The notes: a model not told the origin generated them from the letters alone. Shown: positions 47,463 to 56,449, counted from the first letter of the stretch. The stretch: 64,000 bases of DNA from JAIQFL01 sp035501495 (GCA_035501495.1 DATJWB010000024.1:11402-75401), one strand, 5' to 3'. Made by a program: numbers and translations.

Positions 47463-48620
47463 TCATCGATGAGCTATCGTTGCGGAGCCCGTGTGCTGCT
47501 TTACCGCGCTCGATCGCTCCGCAACTTCGTGGTAAACCTCGAGAGTTCTCTGAGCCGTTTTCTGCCAACTGAAGTGCGCCGCGCGCTGCAATCCGAGCCG
47601 CTCCATCCGCTGCCGCAGTTCCGAATCGAGCAGCAGATCGGCCAGCGCCCGCACCATCTCATCCACCGAGTAGGGGTCAAACACGATCGCCGCGCCATCC
47701 ACCACTTCGGGAAGCGCCGACGTGTTGGAGCACACCACCGCACGGCCGCATGCCATGGCTTCCAGAACCGGTAGTCCGAAGCCCTCATAAAATGACGGGA
47801 ACACGAACAGGTCGCAGGCATTATACAGGTCGAGCAGATCGCGGTCGGAGACGAAACCGAAAAACTGAATGCGGTCCGAGACGCCCGATTCGCGCGCAGC
47901 CTCGTGAACCCGGTCCGCGAACCAGGTCTCCTTGCCGGCCAGCACCAGGTTCTGCTTGAGTTGCGGGTACGCCCGCACCAGGCGCGCAAAAGCACGAATC
48001 AGGCCGACCTGATTTTTCCGCGGCTGGATATCGCCCACCGCCAGCAGAAATGGCGCGGCGATCGAAAAACGGTCGCGCACCGCGCCGCCCGCCGCCTCGC
48101 GCGAAATCGGCCGGAATTGCGAGGCCGCCGCGTTGGGCACCACCACCACCTTGTCCTCTTCCAGGTCGCCGTACACCTTGAGGATCGACGCCCGGGAGAA
48201 CTCGCTGCCGGTGAGAATCTTCGCCGCCTGCTGCACGGTGCGCTCCACGGTCCACTGCAACTGCCACGCGCGCTCCCGCGGAAAGTACTCCGGATGCTCC
48301 AGAAAACTCACGTCGTGGACGCTGACCACCACCGGCACCGAACACCCCAGCGGAGCCGTATACTGCACATGCAGCAGGTCAGGACGGTCTGCCCGCACCT
48401 TCATCGCGAGATCGAAGCCGAGCCTCAGAAACGGATTGGCGGAGATGCGCCGAGTCTGGAAGCGCGCCGGGATATGCTGTGCCGCATCATCGGCCGATAC
48501 ATACGCCACGAATTCGGAGTGTCCGTCTTGAGCCGCGAATGCGTTCAACAGGCTGCGAACGTATACCTCGTTACCAGTGAGGTGGCGGCCGATGGCGTGA
48601 GCATCAACGGCAAAACGCAT
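47463..48620 (-). CDS. GT4-family glycosyltransferase
   Basis: 385 residues. MRFAVDAHAIGRHLTGNEVY is the start of mannosyl-type GT4 enzymes. VVVSVHDVSFLEHPEYF, KVVVVPNAAASQFRP, FLLAVGDIQPRKNQVGL, and FVFPSFYEGFGLPVLEAMACGRAVV contain the E-x7-E donor motif. No membrane segments. It is separated from the DUF3108 gene by the palindromic repeat, still on the same strand. Sugar not determinable from sequence. Confidence 0.9.
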   Translation of the reverse strand: MRFAVDAHAIGRHLTGNEVYVRSLLNAFAAQDGHSEFVAYVSADDAAQHIPARFQTRRISANPFLRLGFDLAMKVRADRPDLLHVQYTAPLGCSVPVVVSVHDVSFLEHPEYFPRERAWQLQWTVERTVQQAAKILTGSEFSRASILKVYGDLEEDKVVVVPNAAASQFRPISREAAGGAVRDRFSIAAPFLLAVGDIQPRKNQVGLIRAFARLVRAYPQLKQNLVLAGKETWFADRVHEAARESGVSDRIQFFGFVSDRDLLDLYNACDLFVFPSFYEGFGLPVLEAMACGRAVVCSNTSALPEVVDGAAIVFDPYSVDEMVRALADLLLDSELRQRMERLGLQRAAHFSWQKTAQRTLEVYHEVAERSSAVKQHTGSATIAHR

Positions 48621-48662
48621 GAACCGTACCAGTATAGCGGAGCATTGTGACCCTGGGCTGTG

Positions 48663-49847
48663 TTAAAAATCCAGCCTGCGCCATGCGGCCTCCCATGTAA
48701 ACTCCTTTTCTAACAGTAGCCTGCCAGCCGCCCCGAGTTTGCTTCTCAGGCCGTTGCACGCTAACAGCCGTGATACCGCTTCGGTGAATTCACCGGGGCC
48801 TTCCGCCAGTAAAATGTTCTCTCCGTCACGTATTGGCAGCCCCTCGGCGCCCACTGGTGTAGAAACTACCGGCAATCCGGCAGCCCAGGCCTCCAGAACT
48901 TTCAACCGGGTACCGCTGCCCGCCAGTAGCGGCACCACCGCCAGTTTGGCGCGCGCCAGTTCCCGAACCGCATCGTCCACTTGACCTTGTACCTCGATCC
49001 GAGGATCGCCGGATGTAAATTGTCGCACCGCGGATGGATTTCTACCCACCAGGCGCCACACCAGTCCGGGCCAGCGCTCCCGCAATGCAGGCCAGATCTC
49101 TCGGCGAAAGAATCGCACGGCCGACCGGTTGGGGTGGTACTCCATGTTCCCCGAAAACACGATCACCTCTTCGTTCCCCGGCTCGGGAAGAGGCGTGGAC
49201 GGAATCGCGTTCGGGTAAACCGCGATATTCGCTCCCGGCGCGATCGCGCGGGCCTGCTCCGCATCCCGTTCCGAAGCCGCCAAGACCTGGGAAAACCGCG
49301 GCAGCCACTCGCGCTCCAGTTCCAGGGAAGCCTGCCGAAACACGCGATGCGCCAGCCCCGCCGGACTTCCCTCCACAGCCGACAACCGCTCGTGCAGCGT
49401 GGATTCGACGTTGTGCAAATCCAGCACCGTGCGTGCACAACTCCCCGACAATTGGCTCCAGTAAGGCGCGCACCAGAAGTGCTCGATGATGCCGAGGTCA
49501 TAGTGCGTGCCCGCCAGCGCGTCTTCGATAGAACTCGCGAACCCGGCGAAGCGGTCCACCAGGGGAGGCACACCGCGCGCCACCCGGGCGGCATTGCGCA
49601 GCGCGCGCGCCGCCACGCCGCGGCCGTTTCGCGGCAGACCGATGACGGCCACGCGCCGCACCAGGCCTCGCGGCATATGCGCCGCGGGATCCTCGGCGCC
49701 AGGCTGGCGGAAGACGATCAGATCCACCTCGTAGGACCGCGCCAGGTATTGCAGCAGCGACGCTGTGCGCAAGGCTCCGCCGCCTGCCAGAGGGTAAGGA
49801 GCCTCCGGCGCCAGCAACAACGCAGACGGCCGGCTGCTATTCTCCAA
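48663..49847 (-). CDS. GT4-family glycosyltransferase
   Basis: 394 residues. Opens ALLLAPEAPYPLAGGGALRT (nucleotide-sugar GT-B N-domain), then TVLDLHNVESTLHERL, VFSGNMEYHPNRSAVRFF, WRLVGRNPSAVRQF, and LLAGSGTRLKVLEAWAAGLPVV with the donor-site Glu. A type seen as 'TIGR03087-like' sugar transferases with GNMEYxPN. Overlaps the upstream GT4 gene by 11 bp, 42 bp from the next. The 3' codons are slightly AT-richer than the rest, otherwise unremarkable. Confidence 0.88.
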   Translation of the reverse strand: MENSSRPSALLLAPEAPYPLAGGGALRTASLLQYLARSYEVDLIVFRQPGAEDPAAHMPRGLVRRVAVIGLPRNGRGVAARALRNAARVARGVPPLVDRFAGFASSIEDALAGTHYDLGIIEHFWCAPYWSQLSGSCARTVLDLHNVESTLHERLSAVEGSPAGLAHRVFRQASLELEREWLPRFSQVLAASERDAEQARAIAPGANIAVYPNAIPSTPLPEPGNEEVIVFSGNMEYHPNRSAVRFFRREIWPALRERWPGLVWRLVGRNPSAVRQFTSGDPRIEVQGQVDDAVRELARAKLAVVPLLAGSGTRLKVLEAWAAGLPVVSTPVGAEGLPIRDGENILLAEGPGEFTEAVSRLLACNGLRSKLGAAGRLLLEKEFTWEAAWRRLDF

Positions 49848-50895
49848 AGCGCTTGCGAGCCTCCAGGTAAACCTCGTGCGTCAAACCAGCCGTGCGTTCC
49901 CAGGAAAAGCTCCTGGCATGCGCCAGCGATCGGTCACGCCATGCGGGGAGGCATTCGGGGCGGGCGGCCGCCTCGCACATGGCCCGCGCCAGGGGCACTT
50001 CGCCATCGGCATACATCGCCGCATCGCCCCCGGCCTCGGCAACCGCGCTCGAGGCAATCACCGCGGCGCCGCACTGCATGGCTTCCAGCACAGGCAGGCC
50101 GAATCCCTCATACAGCGAAGGGTAGACGAATGCCAGAGCGCCCGAGTACAACTCCGGCAGCGATTCGTCCGGCACCTCGCCCAGCACGCGAAGCCCGGGC
50201 TCCTCCGGAAGAGGAGCAAAATCGGCGCGCCGCCGCCCCGCCAGCACCAGGTCAACCGGGTATTGCCGCCGCACCTCGCGCCAGGCCGTGAGCAGCGCAG
50301 GCAGGTTCTTGCGAGGCTCCAGGGTCCCGACAAACAGGAAATACGGGGGCCGTCCGCTCGTTTCCACGCCGATCGGCCTCATCCACGGCGCCGCAGCCTC
50401 CGGGATCGCCACCACGCGGTCGGGACGCAGCCGAAACCGCTCGATCGCCTGCTTCCGGACCGACTCACTCGGAGTAATGACCATGGTTGCGATGCCTAGT
50501 TCTAACAACACCGGAGTCCGCCCTCTGACTCGCTGCGCGGCATGATGCCATCCTGGATACATCCAGGGAGACAAATCGTGCAGGGTCAGGACCGACGGGC
50601 AGCGAGCGAGATACGGAACCGCGAAATCCGGGCCGTGCACCACGTCGGCGCCGAGCCGCGTCAACTCCTGCGGAAGCCCCCAGAGCCACCAGCGGCGCTC
50701 GACGGCGCCGCGCGGGCCGCCACCCCGCTGGAGGTTCGCGGGCCCCACGTCCGGCATGCGAAACGGCTGGTCCGACACCAGAAAGTACTCGTCCTCCGGG
50801 AACTCACGCGCCAGGGCCACGCTCAGTTCCGCGGTATACCGCGCCAGGCCGCCGCTCGTGAGAGCGAGCGCAGCCGCCTCAATCGCTACGCGCAT
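49837..50895 (-). CDS. GT4-family glycosyltransferase
   Basis: 352 residues. MRVAIEAAALALTSGGLARY, VLTLHDLSPWMYPGWHH, VITPSESVRKQAIERF, FLFVGTLEPRKNLPALL, LVLAGRRRADFAPLPEE and AFVYPSLYEGFGLPVLEAMQCGAAVI make a standard WcaC-like GT4. The usual E-x7-E (EGFGLPVLEA) is intact. It follows rmlB, with repeat copy D between them, and overlaps the next GT4. Part of the rml-led operon. Confidence 0.9.
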   Translation of the reverse strand: MRVAIEAAALALTSGGLARYTAELSVALAREFPEDEYFLVSDQPFRMPDVGPANLQRGGGPRGAVERRWWLWGLPQELTRLGADVVHGPDFAVPYLARCPSVLTLHDLSPWMYPGWHHAAQRVRGRTPVLLELGIATMVITPSESVRKQAIERFRLRPDRVVAIPEAAAPWMRPIGVETSGRPPYFLFVGTLEPRKNLPALLTAWREVRRQYPVDLVLAGRRRADFAPLPEEPGLRVLGEVPDESLPELYSGALAFVYPSLYEGFGLPVLEAMQCGAAVIASSAVAEAGGDAAMYADGEVPLARAMCEAAARPECLPAWRDRSLAHARSFSWERTAGLTHEVYLEARKRFGE

Positions 50896-50904
50896 AAATC
50901 AACG

Positions 50905-50965
50905 GTGGCGCAGGCACTCCTGCCTGCCGGGCCCCGACTCATCGGGGCGCTTTTTGGCCGCCGCC
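50905..50965. repeat. double-hairpin palindromic repeat, copy D (half element)
   Basis: Single unit: GTGGCGCAGGCACTCCTGCC then CCCCGACTCATCGGGGCG and GCTTTTTGG. Two adjacent stems with no inverted partner. It lies between the rmlB stop and the next GT4 start on the opposite strand and ends in a T-run, so it could act as a terminator-like structure. Confidence 0.85.
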
Positions 50966-50979
50966 AAACCACGTTTCGC

Positions 50980-51987
50980 TCATCGATGCGCGTAGTTCTG
51001 CTCGTAGTAGGTTCGATAGTCGCCACTGCGCACGCGGGCTACCCACTCTTTGTTTGCCCGATACCAATCCACCGTCTTCGCCAGCCCCTGTTCGAAGTCC
51101 ACCACCGGCCGCCAGCCTGTCTCTTGCATCACTTTCCCGCTGGACAGCGCATATCTGCGGTCATGACCCGGGCGGTCGGGAACGTACTCGATCAGAGATT
51201 CCGGCCTTTGAGTGAGTGACAGCACCTGCCGCACCACCTCGAGGTTCGGCAGGGAACGATTCCCCCCGATATTGTATATCTCGCCGCCGCGGCCCTTCGC
51301 CAGTACCGATAAGAGGCCCCGGCAATGGTCGTCCACATATAACCAGTCGCGAACCTGCATGCCGTCGCCGTAAACCGGCAAGGAGCGGTTCTCCAGCGCG
51401 TTGGTAATCATCAGCGGAATCAGTTTCTCCGGAAACTGGTACGGACCGTAATTATTGGACGCCCGGGTGATCACCACCGGCACCCGGTAGGTGACGAAAT
51501 AGGAACGCGCCAGAAGGTCGGACCCGGCCTTGGAAGCCGAATACGGGCTGCTGGGATTGAGCGGAGACTCCTCGCTGGCCTCCCGCGGCGCAGCCACGCT
51601 GCCGTATACCTCGTCCGTGGAGACGTGCACAAACCGTCCGACGCCGAGCCTCCGCGCCGCCTCGAGCAGCGTGAATGTGCCGCGCAGATTCGTCTGGATC
51701 ACCGGTTCCGGCGACAGAATGCTGCGATCCACGTGTGACTCGGCGGCGAAATGCACGATCGCGTCCGGACGGCTGCTTTCGACGAGCGATTCCACCAATT
51801 GGCCGTTACAGATGTCGCCGTGCACGAAACGATACCGCTCGGACTTGTCCACTGCCGCCAGGTTCTCCAGGTTTCCGGCGTAAGTCAGTTTGTCCAGATT
51901 GAGTACGTGGTGATCGGTCTCGCCAATTGCCAGACGAATGAAGGCCGATCCAATGAAGCCCGCGCCGCCAGTAACAAGAATCTTCAT
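50980..51987 (-). CDS. rmlB: dTDP-glucose 4,6-dehydratase
   Basis: 335 residues from MKILVTGGAGFIGSAFIRL (NAD-binding Rossmann), start chosen because of that family start; eight extra upstream codons are not conserved. VHFAAESHVDRSI and STDEVYGS (catalytic Asp/Glu equivalents), YSASKAGSD (YxxxK), ITRASNNYGPYQFPEKLIP and VRDWLYVDDHCRG are all present. Converts dTDP-glucose to dTDP-4-keto-6-deoxyglucose. Downstream of rmlA and rmlC, giving the order rmlA-rmlC-rmlB. Signature residues intact, length normal. Confidence 0.95.
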   Translation of the reverse strand: MKILVTGGAGFIGSAFIRLAIGETDHHVLNLDKLTYAGNLENLAAVDKSERYRFVHGDICNGQLVESLVESSRPDAIVHFAAESHVDRSILSPEPVIQTNLRGTFTLLEAARRLGVGRFVHVSTDEVYGSVAAPREASEESPLNPSSPYSASKAGSDLLARSYFVTYRVPVVITRASNNYGPYQFPEKLIPLMITNALENRSLPVYGDGMQVRDWLYVDDHCRGLLSVLAKGRGGEIYNIGGNRSLPNLEVVRQVLSLTQRPESLIEYVPDRPGHDRRYALSSGKVMQETGWRPVVDFEQGLAKTVDWYRANKEWVARVRSGDYRTYYEQNYAHR

Positions 51988-52017
51988 AGAGTGAGAGGGC
52001 CGGGAATCCACCCCCGG

Positions 52018-52605
52018 TTACTTCTTCTGGGTCTCCCAGTCGTAGTGAATCGAGGGATGGTTATACGAAATGCGGCCTTCATCCCGCGGATTGTAGAAAC
52101 GGTCCGTCATGTACACCAGCAGGGCGGCTTCGCTGCCGATCACTTTGTACCCGTGTCCCACACCGGGGGGAATCAAAACCTGCCACGGGCGCAGCGCGCC
52201 GAGGTACATCGTGTTGCGCTGGCCGAACGTCACCGAGCCGATCCGCAAGTCCACCAGAGCCACCTGAAACATGCCCATCACGGGTGTCCAGCAATCGGTC
52301 TGGTGCAGGTGATAATGAAACGCCTTGACCGTTCCGGGGTAACTCAGGGCCGCCGAAACCTGGCTCGTTTCGGCCGGAAACGACGCCGCCAATCCCTGAC
52401 CCATGCGTTGCACCTCGAGGAAGTATCCGCGGTCGTCCGGATGCAGCTTCAGAGCTTCCACCCGCACCCCGGCAATCAGGTGCGGCGAGTCCGGCGAGGC
52501 GATCACCGCGCCGATGCCCAGGCTGCATTCGGGAAGCGCCAAGTGGAGGTCACCCGCGGAAGCCAGTTCCGCGCGCACCCTCTCCATGGCCGTCTCCCCC
52601 GCCAT
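52018..52605 (-). CDS. rmlC: dTDP-4-dehydrorhamnose 3,5-epimerase-like protein (RmlC family)
   Basis: 195 residues from the ATG in TGATG overlapping the rmlA stop. Cupin barrel: AGVRVEALKLHPDDRGYFLEV, the catalytic-His region VKAFHYHLHQTD, FQVALVDLRIGSVTFGQ, and PPGVGHGYKVIGSEAALLVYMTDRFYNP, ending RISYNHPSIHYDW. HYH replaces the usual LHYQ, so it may be a 3-epimerase or a RmlC variant rather than the true 3,5-epimerase. Acts on dTDP-4-keto-6-deoxyglucose. Lies between rmlA and rmlB. Confidence 0.85.
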   Translation of the reverse strand: MAGETAMERVRAELASAGDLHLALPECSLGIGAVIASPDSPHLIAGVRVEALKLHPDDRGYFLEVQRMGQGLAASFPAETSQVSAALSYPGTVKAFHYHLHQTDCWTPVMGMFQVALVDLRIGSVTFGQRNTMYLGALRPWQVLIPPGVGHGYKVIGSEAALLVYMTDRFYNPRDEGRISYNHPSIHYDWETQKK

Positions 52606-53345
52606 CACGCTCCCATCGCTCCTTCTCTCGAACGCGATTGTGCCACCAGGTTCGCCGCGCGCAGCAGGGACTCGAACGTTCCGGCATCCGTCCACCACCC
52701 GTCAAGAAACGAGAATGCCATCGTCCCTTCCCGGATATAGGCGTTGTTGACGTCCGTGATTTCCAGTTCCCCGCGCTTCGACGGCACCAGCGTCTTGATC
52801 TTATCGAAGACGCTGGCGTCGTACATGTAGATGCCGGTCACCGCGTAATTGGACTTGGGCCGCTGCGGCTTCTCCTCAATCCCCACGATTCTTCCGTCAT
52901 GCACTTCCGCCACGCCGAAGCGTTCGGCGTCCTGGACTTCCTTAAGCAGAATGTGGGCGCCTTCCGGCTGCCGGCGAAACAGCTCGGCGGCCTCCGAGAT
53001 ATCCCGCTCGATGATGTTGTCGCCCAGCACCACGCAGATCTTCTGGCCGTCGGCAAAGTGTTCGGCCAGCGCCAGGGCGTCGGCAATACCGCCCTCGCCT
53101 TCCTGGTAGGTGTAATTGATGTGCTTCAGCCCGAACTGCTTGCCGTTGGCAAGAAGACGCAGAAAATCGCCCGAGTTTCGCCCTCCCGTGACGATCATGA
53201 TGTCCTGGATACCCGCGTCCACAAGAGTCTGGATCGGGTAATAGATCATCGGCCGGTCATAGATGGGTAACAGGTGCTTATTGGTAATCTTGGTCAGCGG
53301 GAAAAGTCTGCTACCCGTGCCACCAGCGAGAACGACACCTTTCAT
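52605..53345 (-). CDS. rmlA: glucose-1-phosphate thymidylyltransferase
   Basis: 246 residues. MKGVVLAGGTGSRLFPLTKI, KHLLPIYDRPMIYYPIQTL, GEGGIADALALAEHF, VVLGDNIIERD, and FGVAEVHDGRIVGIEEKPQRPKSNYAVTGIYMYD match RmlA. At 246 residues it is the short form, lacking the C-terminal extension of the about 290-residue RmlA1 type. Makes dTDP-glucose from glucose-1-P and dTTP. First gene of the minus-strand rml operon; a palindromic repeat half (copy E) starts 32 bp upstream of its start codon. Confidence 0.93.
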   Translation of the reverse strand: MKGVVLAGGTGSRLFPLTKITNKHLLPIYDRPMIYYPIQTLVDAGIQDIMIVTGGRNSGDFLRLLANGKQFGLKHINYTYQEGEGGIADALALAEHFADGQKICVVLGDNIIERDISEAAELFRRQPEGAHILLKEVQDAERFGVAEVHDGRIVGIEEKPQRPKSNYAVTGIYMYDASVFDKIKTLVPSKRGELEITDVNNAYIREGTMAFSFLDGWWTDAGTFESLLRAANLVAQSRSREGAMGA

Positions 53346-53376
53346 GCGCAGTTACATTGTATCTTGCGCCGGCGAT

Positions 53377-53432
53377 TTGGCGCAGGCACTCCTGCCTGCC
53401 GCGTCCCGACTCTTCGGGACGCTTTTCGGGCG
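53377..53432. repeat. double-hairpin palindromic repeat, copy E (half element)
   Basis: TTGGCGCAGGCACTCCTGCC followed by GCGTCCCGACTCTTCGGGAC, then GCTTTTCGGG. Two stems (GCAGGCA.../TGCCTGC and GCGTCCCGA/TCGGGACGC). It lies in the DNA upstream of rmlA on the minus strand and upstream of the cupin gene on the plus strand, so it could be in the 5' leader of either. Confidence 0.85.
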
Positions 53433-53498
53433 TACACAGTGCCGGTGGTAGAGAAGGGGTTTTCGAGGCTGCCGCGCCGGCGCGCTAGAATACCCTGC

Positions 53499-53846
53499 AT
53501 GGAACTATACGATTGGGACAGGCTGGAGCGGGAGCAGATGAACGCGCGGATTACGCGCCGGGCGATCCACAGCGCGCACATGACCATCGCGCGGCTGGAG
53601 ATGCAGAAGGGCGCCACCGTCGCGGAACACAGCCACATCAATGAGCAGGTCACCATGGTCGAGCGCGGTGCGTTGAAGTTTTTCATCGAGGGACGCGAGG
53701 AGATCGTGCGTGCAGGCGGCGTGCTCGCCATTCCGCCGAACGCGCCGCACGCGGTGGAAGTTCTGGAAGATTGCGTTGCGGTGGACGTGTTCTCGCCTCC
53801 ACGCGACGATTGGAAGCGGGGAGATGACGCTTATTTGAGGCGTTAA
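53499..53846 (+). CDS. small cupin-domain protein
   Basis: 115 residues from MELYDWDRLEREQMNARI; the longer frame has no support. Cupin motif 1 KGATVAEHSHINEQVTMVERG (His, His, Glu) and motif 2 GGVLAIPPNAPHAVEVLEDC (His) give a likely metal site, then DVFSPPRDDW. Single-domain cupins of this type bind metal or act as small isomerases; no substrate can be inferred. Alone on the plus strand, convergent with the barrel protein, with a stem-loop between them. Confidence 0.8.
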   Translation: MELYDWDRLEREQMNARITRRAIHSAHMTIARLEMQKGATVAEHSHINEQVTMVERGALKFFIEGREEIVRAGGVLAIPPNAPHAVEVLEDCVAVDVFSPPRDDWKRGDDAYLRR

Positions 53847-53852
53847 GGGCGG

Positions 53853-53877
53853 AGGACCCGCGGAAGCAGCGGGTCCT
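53853..53877. terminator. intergenic stem-loop between convergent genes
   Basis: AGGACCCGC (53853-53861), 7-base loop GGAAGCA, GCGGGTCCT (53869-53877): a perfect 9-bp GC-rich stem. It sits between the cupin stop and the stop of the convergent barrel gene. No T-run on the plus strand (TTGG), so rho-independent activity is only partly supported. Confidence 0.55.
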
Positions 53878-53901
53878 TTGGAATTCTCGATGGCCCGAGG
53901 G

Positions 53902-54597
53902 CTACGGCCGGTCGCCAAAGCTGTAACCGAGCCATACCATCTCCGACGTCACGACATTTCGGCCGAATTGGTCGAAACTGGTTACGTAACGGACCTGGAC
54001 CTCAGGCCGGATAAAAACGTGGTCGGTCAGGTAAAACTGAACGCCTACTCCCCCGTGCACCTGAAAATGATTGGCACTTTGGATGTATTGGGAGAAGTTC
54101 GAATTCCCGAGGACCGAACCGCTGCTCGTCTGGTTTTCGTAGAACTTGGTGTTTGCCCCTCCAATTCCGCCGATCAACTGCACCGCCACTTTCTTCTCGT
54201 TCACCGGTTGGAAGATGCCGTTAAAGTCGTAAAAGCCGACCCGCGACTGTATCTTCACACCGGGTACACCAGCGCTCGCGCTCTCCGTCTGTAAAACCAG
54301 GTAATCCGACTTGGCGGGTTGCAGGGAATAGGCAGCGCCCACACCGAAGCGCTTCCAAAGCATCAGGTTTCCACCGAACCCTAAAAAGAACCCACTCAGA
54401 GAACTCGGGCTTTGACAGACGGTGCCGCCGGTCACGGAACACGGCGCCAACGTCTGCGAGTTCAGATCCACCGGTGATGATGCTTTGTCCTGGGATGAGC
54501 CAAACCCGATATTGATGTCAAAGCCGCTCTGGGCGTGGGCAAACTGGATGCCGAAGAGCAGCAGAAAAACCGGAAGGTAACGGCAGATGCGTCTCAC
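53902..54597 (-). CDS. outer-membrane beta-barrel protein
   Basis: 231 residues. Signal peptide MRRICRYLPVFLLLFGIQFAHAQ. The mature sequence is a set of amphipathic strands with glycines and aromatic belts (SGFFLGFGGNLMLWKRFGVGAAYSL, VAVQLIGGIGGANTKFYEN, HGGVGVQFYLTDHVFIRPEVQVRYV) and a C-terminal strand ending SEMVWLGYSFGDRP, the pattern of OmpW/OmpA-like barrels. Its function is unknown. Stands alone, upstream DNA AT-rich compared with its neighbours. Convergent with the cupin. Confidence 0.8.
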   Translation of the reverse strand: MRRICRYLPVFLLLFGIQFAHAQSGFDINIGFGSSQDKASSPVDLNSQTLAPCSVTGGTVCQSPSSLSGFFLGFGGNLMLWKRFGVGAAYSLQPAKSDYLVLQTESASAGVPGVKIQSRVGFYDFNGIFQPVNEKKVAVQLIGGIGGANTKFYENQTSSGSVLGNSNFSQYIQSANHFQVHGGVGVQFYLTDHVFIRPEVQVRYVTSFDQFGRNVVTSEMVWLGYSFGDRP

Positions 54598-54764
54598 GTC
54601 AGAATCTCCTCATGTAATCTCGCAAAAAATAGCCAACCCTCAACTTTTGAAGCCGAGATTCCCGGCACTCAAGTGTCCCTTATTCATAACTCTAGCGCGA
54701 CGCAGGGTGCCGTTGCACTACAAAGGACGGCACTTCGAGTCTTTCGGTTTCAACCGTATCGGAG

Positions 54765-55559
54765 CTAACGTTTCTGGCACTTGGGACAGAAGTGAGAGGA
54801 TCGCTGGGCTACCAGCAGCCGCCGGATGGGCGTCCCGCAGATTACACACGGCTCCCCGGTCCGCTGGTAAACCCGATGGCTCATCTGAAAGAAGCCCTTA
54901 CGGCCTTCCGCATCCACGTAATCGGAGATCGAAGAGCCGCCCGCCGCGATGGCCTCCGACAGTACCGCGGCAATCGCATCAAACAGCCGCCGCGGACGAT
55001 CTCCCCGCAAACGCGAGGCGATCGCCAAAGGGTGGATTCCCGCGCGAAACAAGGCTTCATCCGCGTAGATATTGCCCAGCCCGCGCAGGAAACTCTGGTT
55101 CAGCAAGAGTGCCTTGACCCGTGTTTTTCGCCGTTTGAGAGCGCGGGCGAATTCCTCGAAACTCACTTCCAGCGGCTCGGGGCCCAGTTTCGCCACCCGG
55201 CGGGGAAACTCTTCGTGGAACTCGAGCGCCCCAAACTGGCGCGTGTCGTCGTACAGCAGCACGCCGCGATCCAGGGTCAGGATCGCGTGTGTGTGCTTAC
55301 CGGCCGCGCCGCCCAGGAGCAGCCGGCCCGTCATCCCCAGATGGATGACGAGGTACCCGCCCCCCTCCATGGACACCAGGATGAACTTACCGTGCCGCTT
55401 GACCGCCGCGATCCGCGTCCCCTGAAGGCGCGCCGACATGCGGTCGGGATCCCCTCCCCGCAGCACCCGCGTCGCGCGAAACTCCGCCGACACGATTTGC
55501 CGCCCCACCAGCGGCGCAATCGAACGGGCGACAGTCTCGACTTCCGGAAGCTCAGGCAC
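54765..55559 (-). CDS. mutM: formamidopyrimidine-DNA glycosylase (Fpg/MutM)
   Basis: 264 residues. The start is the GTG giving (M)PELPEVETVARSIAP, because Pro2 (the Schiff-base nucleophile after Met removal) and Glu3 must be N-terminal; the frame is open 42 codons further but that is not functional. HLGMTGRLLL, YDDTRQFGALEF, ALLLNQSFLRGLGNIYADEALF (H2TH) and GGSSISDYVDAEGRKGFFQ lead to a zinc finger CVICG...CPKC with the Arg of RSSHFCPKC. It removes 8-oxoguanine and formamidopyrimidine lesions and has AP-lyase activity. Downstream of OMP and upstream of the debris region. Confidence 0.94.
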   Translation of the reverse strand: MPELPEVETVARSIAPLVGRQIVSAEFRATRVLRGGDPDRMSARLQGTRIAAVKRHGKFILVSMEGGGYLVIHLGMTGRLLLGGAAGKHTHAILTLDRGVLLYDDTRQFGALEFHEEFPRRVAKLGPEPLEVSFEEFARALKRRKTRVKALLLNQSFLRGLGNIYADEALFRAGIHPLAIASRLRGDRPRRLFDAIAAVLSEAIAAGGSSISDYVDAEGRKGFFQMSHRVYQRTGEPCVICGTPIRRLLVAQRSSHFCPKCQKR

Positions 55560-56258
55560 AATTCCAGTAACGCGAAAAGCTAGCGGCAAGTCAAGATGCT
55601 CGCTGCGCTCGCGGGGCCAGGGGCCAGCTATGCTCCGTGGAGCACGAAGTTGTGCCTGAACGGGCACGAATGGGCCAAACGGCAACTGGAAAAGAGGAGG
55701 ATCGCCGACGAAGCGCTGAGTAGTTTATGCGGCGTCCGGGCCTTCCGACACACGCGCGCTGCCTCGAAGCGCATTGACCGTCCTGTTGGCGACCCTTTAA
55801 TTGGCAGCACCTGCGGTCGTACATTTGCGAGAGGAAGACCGCCGCGCAGCTGGCGAGATCCGAGGGAGCCACCCTGATACTGGCAACCGGCCAGCTGATC
55901 CGTGCCGCCTCAGATTCGCCGGTCGCGGTTGCCTCAACCTTATCGTCCTAACGAAGGCCGGTAGCGAAGTTGCGCTCGAGGTATCTGTGCTCCAGAACAA
56001 GGCGCATGCCCGGCGCTACTTCCCTAAGGCCTCAGAGTCGAACGATGCACGCATCTGGCCGCCGCTGCTGCCGGCTATGGGAGTGCTCGGGAAGATCGGA
56101 GGCTTAAGTGGAATCAATGGAAATGGAGAATCAGAATGCGGAGGCGGGTTCCCCTCAAAACCGTGAGAGCATTTGTCGGGTCGACCCAGTTACCGCAGCC
56201 GAGCATTTGGAGGCTGTTCCACCTTTTTGGAGGCTTGATCACGCCGCCAGCCTACATT

Positions 56259-56290
56259 GTTTCGATCCACGCCCCCATACGGGGGGCGAC
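56259..56290. CRISPR. orphan type I-C-like CRISPR repeat (single copy)
   Basis: 32 bp. On the minus strand it begins GTCGCCCCCC, ends GTGGATCGAAAC, and folds as CGCCCCC/GGGGGCG around a short loop. This is the pattern of type I-C repeats (GTCGCxCCC...GGGxGCGTGGATTGAAAC). No second copy is visible within 70-80 bp either side, and no cas gene remains. A relic of an array or an excised cassette, or a coincidental hairpin. Confidence 0.6.
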
Positions 56291-56449
56291 GTCCCTAGCC
56301 TCGGAGTGTTAGCGCGGCCGGCGACGCTGCCATTTTGGCGGACCAGCGGGACCAGACCGCTAATGGTGAGTACGGGGTGGAACCGGGACACTAGCGGCGC
56401 TGAACTGCTTTCAAAGCCCAACTCCGCACTGGACAGCGTCTCGCGCTGG

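Noticed and set aside
56200..56400. Full CRISPR array
   Set aside because: Only one repeat is present; no second copy at repeat-plus-spacer distance and no cas genes.
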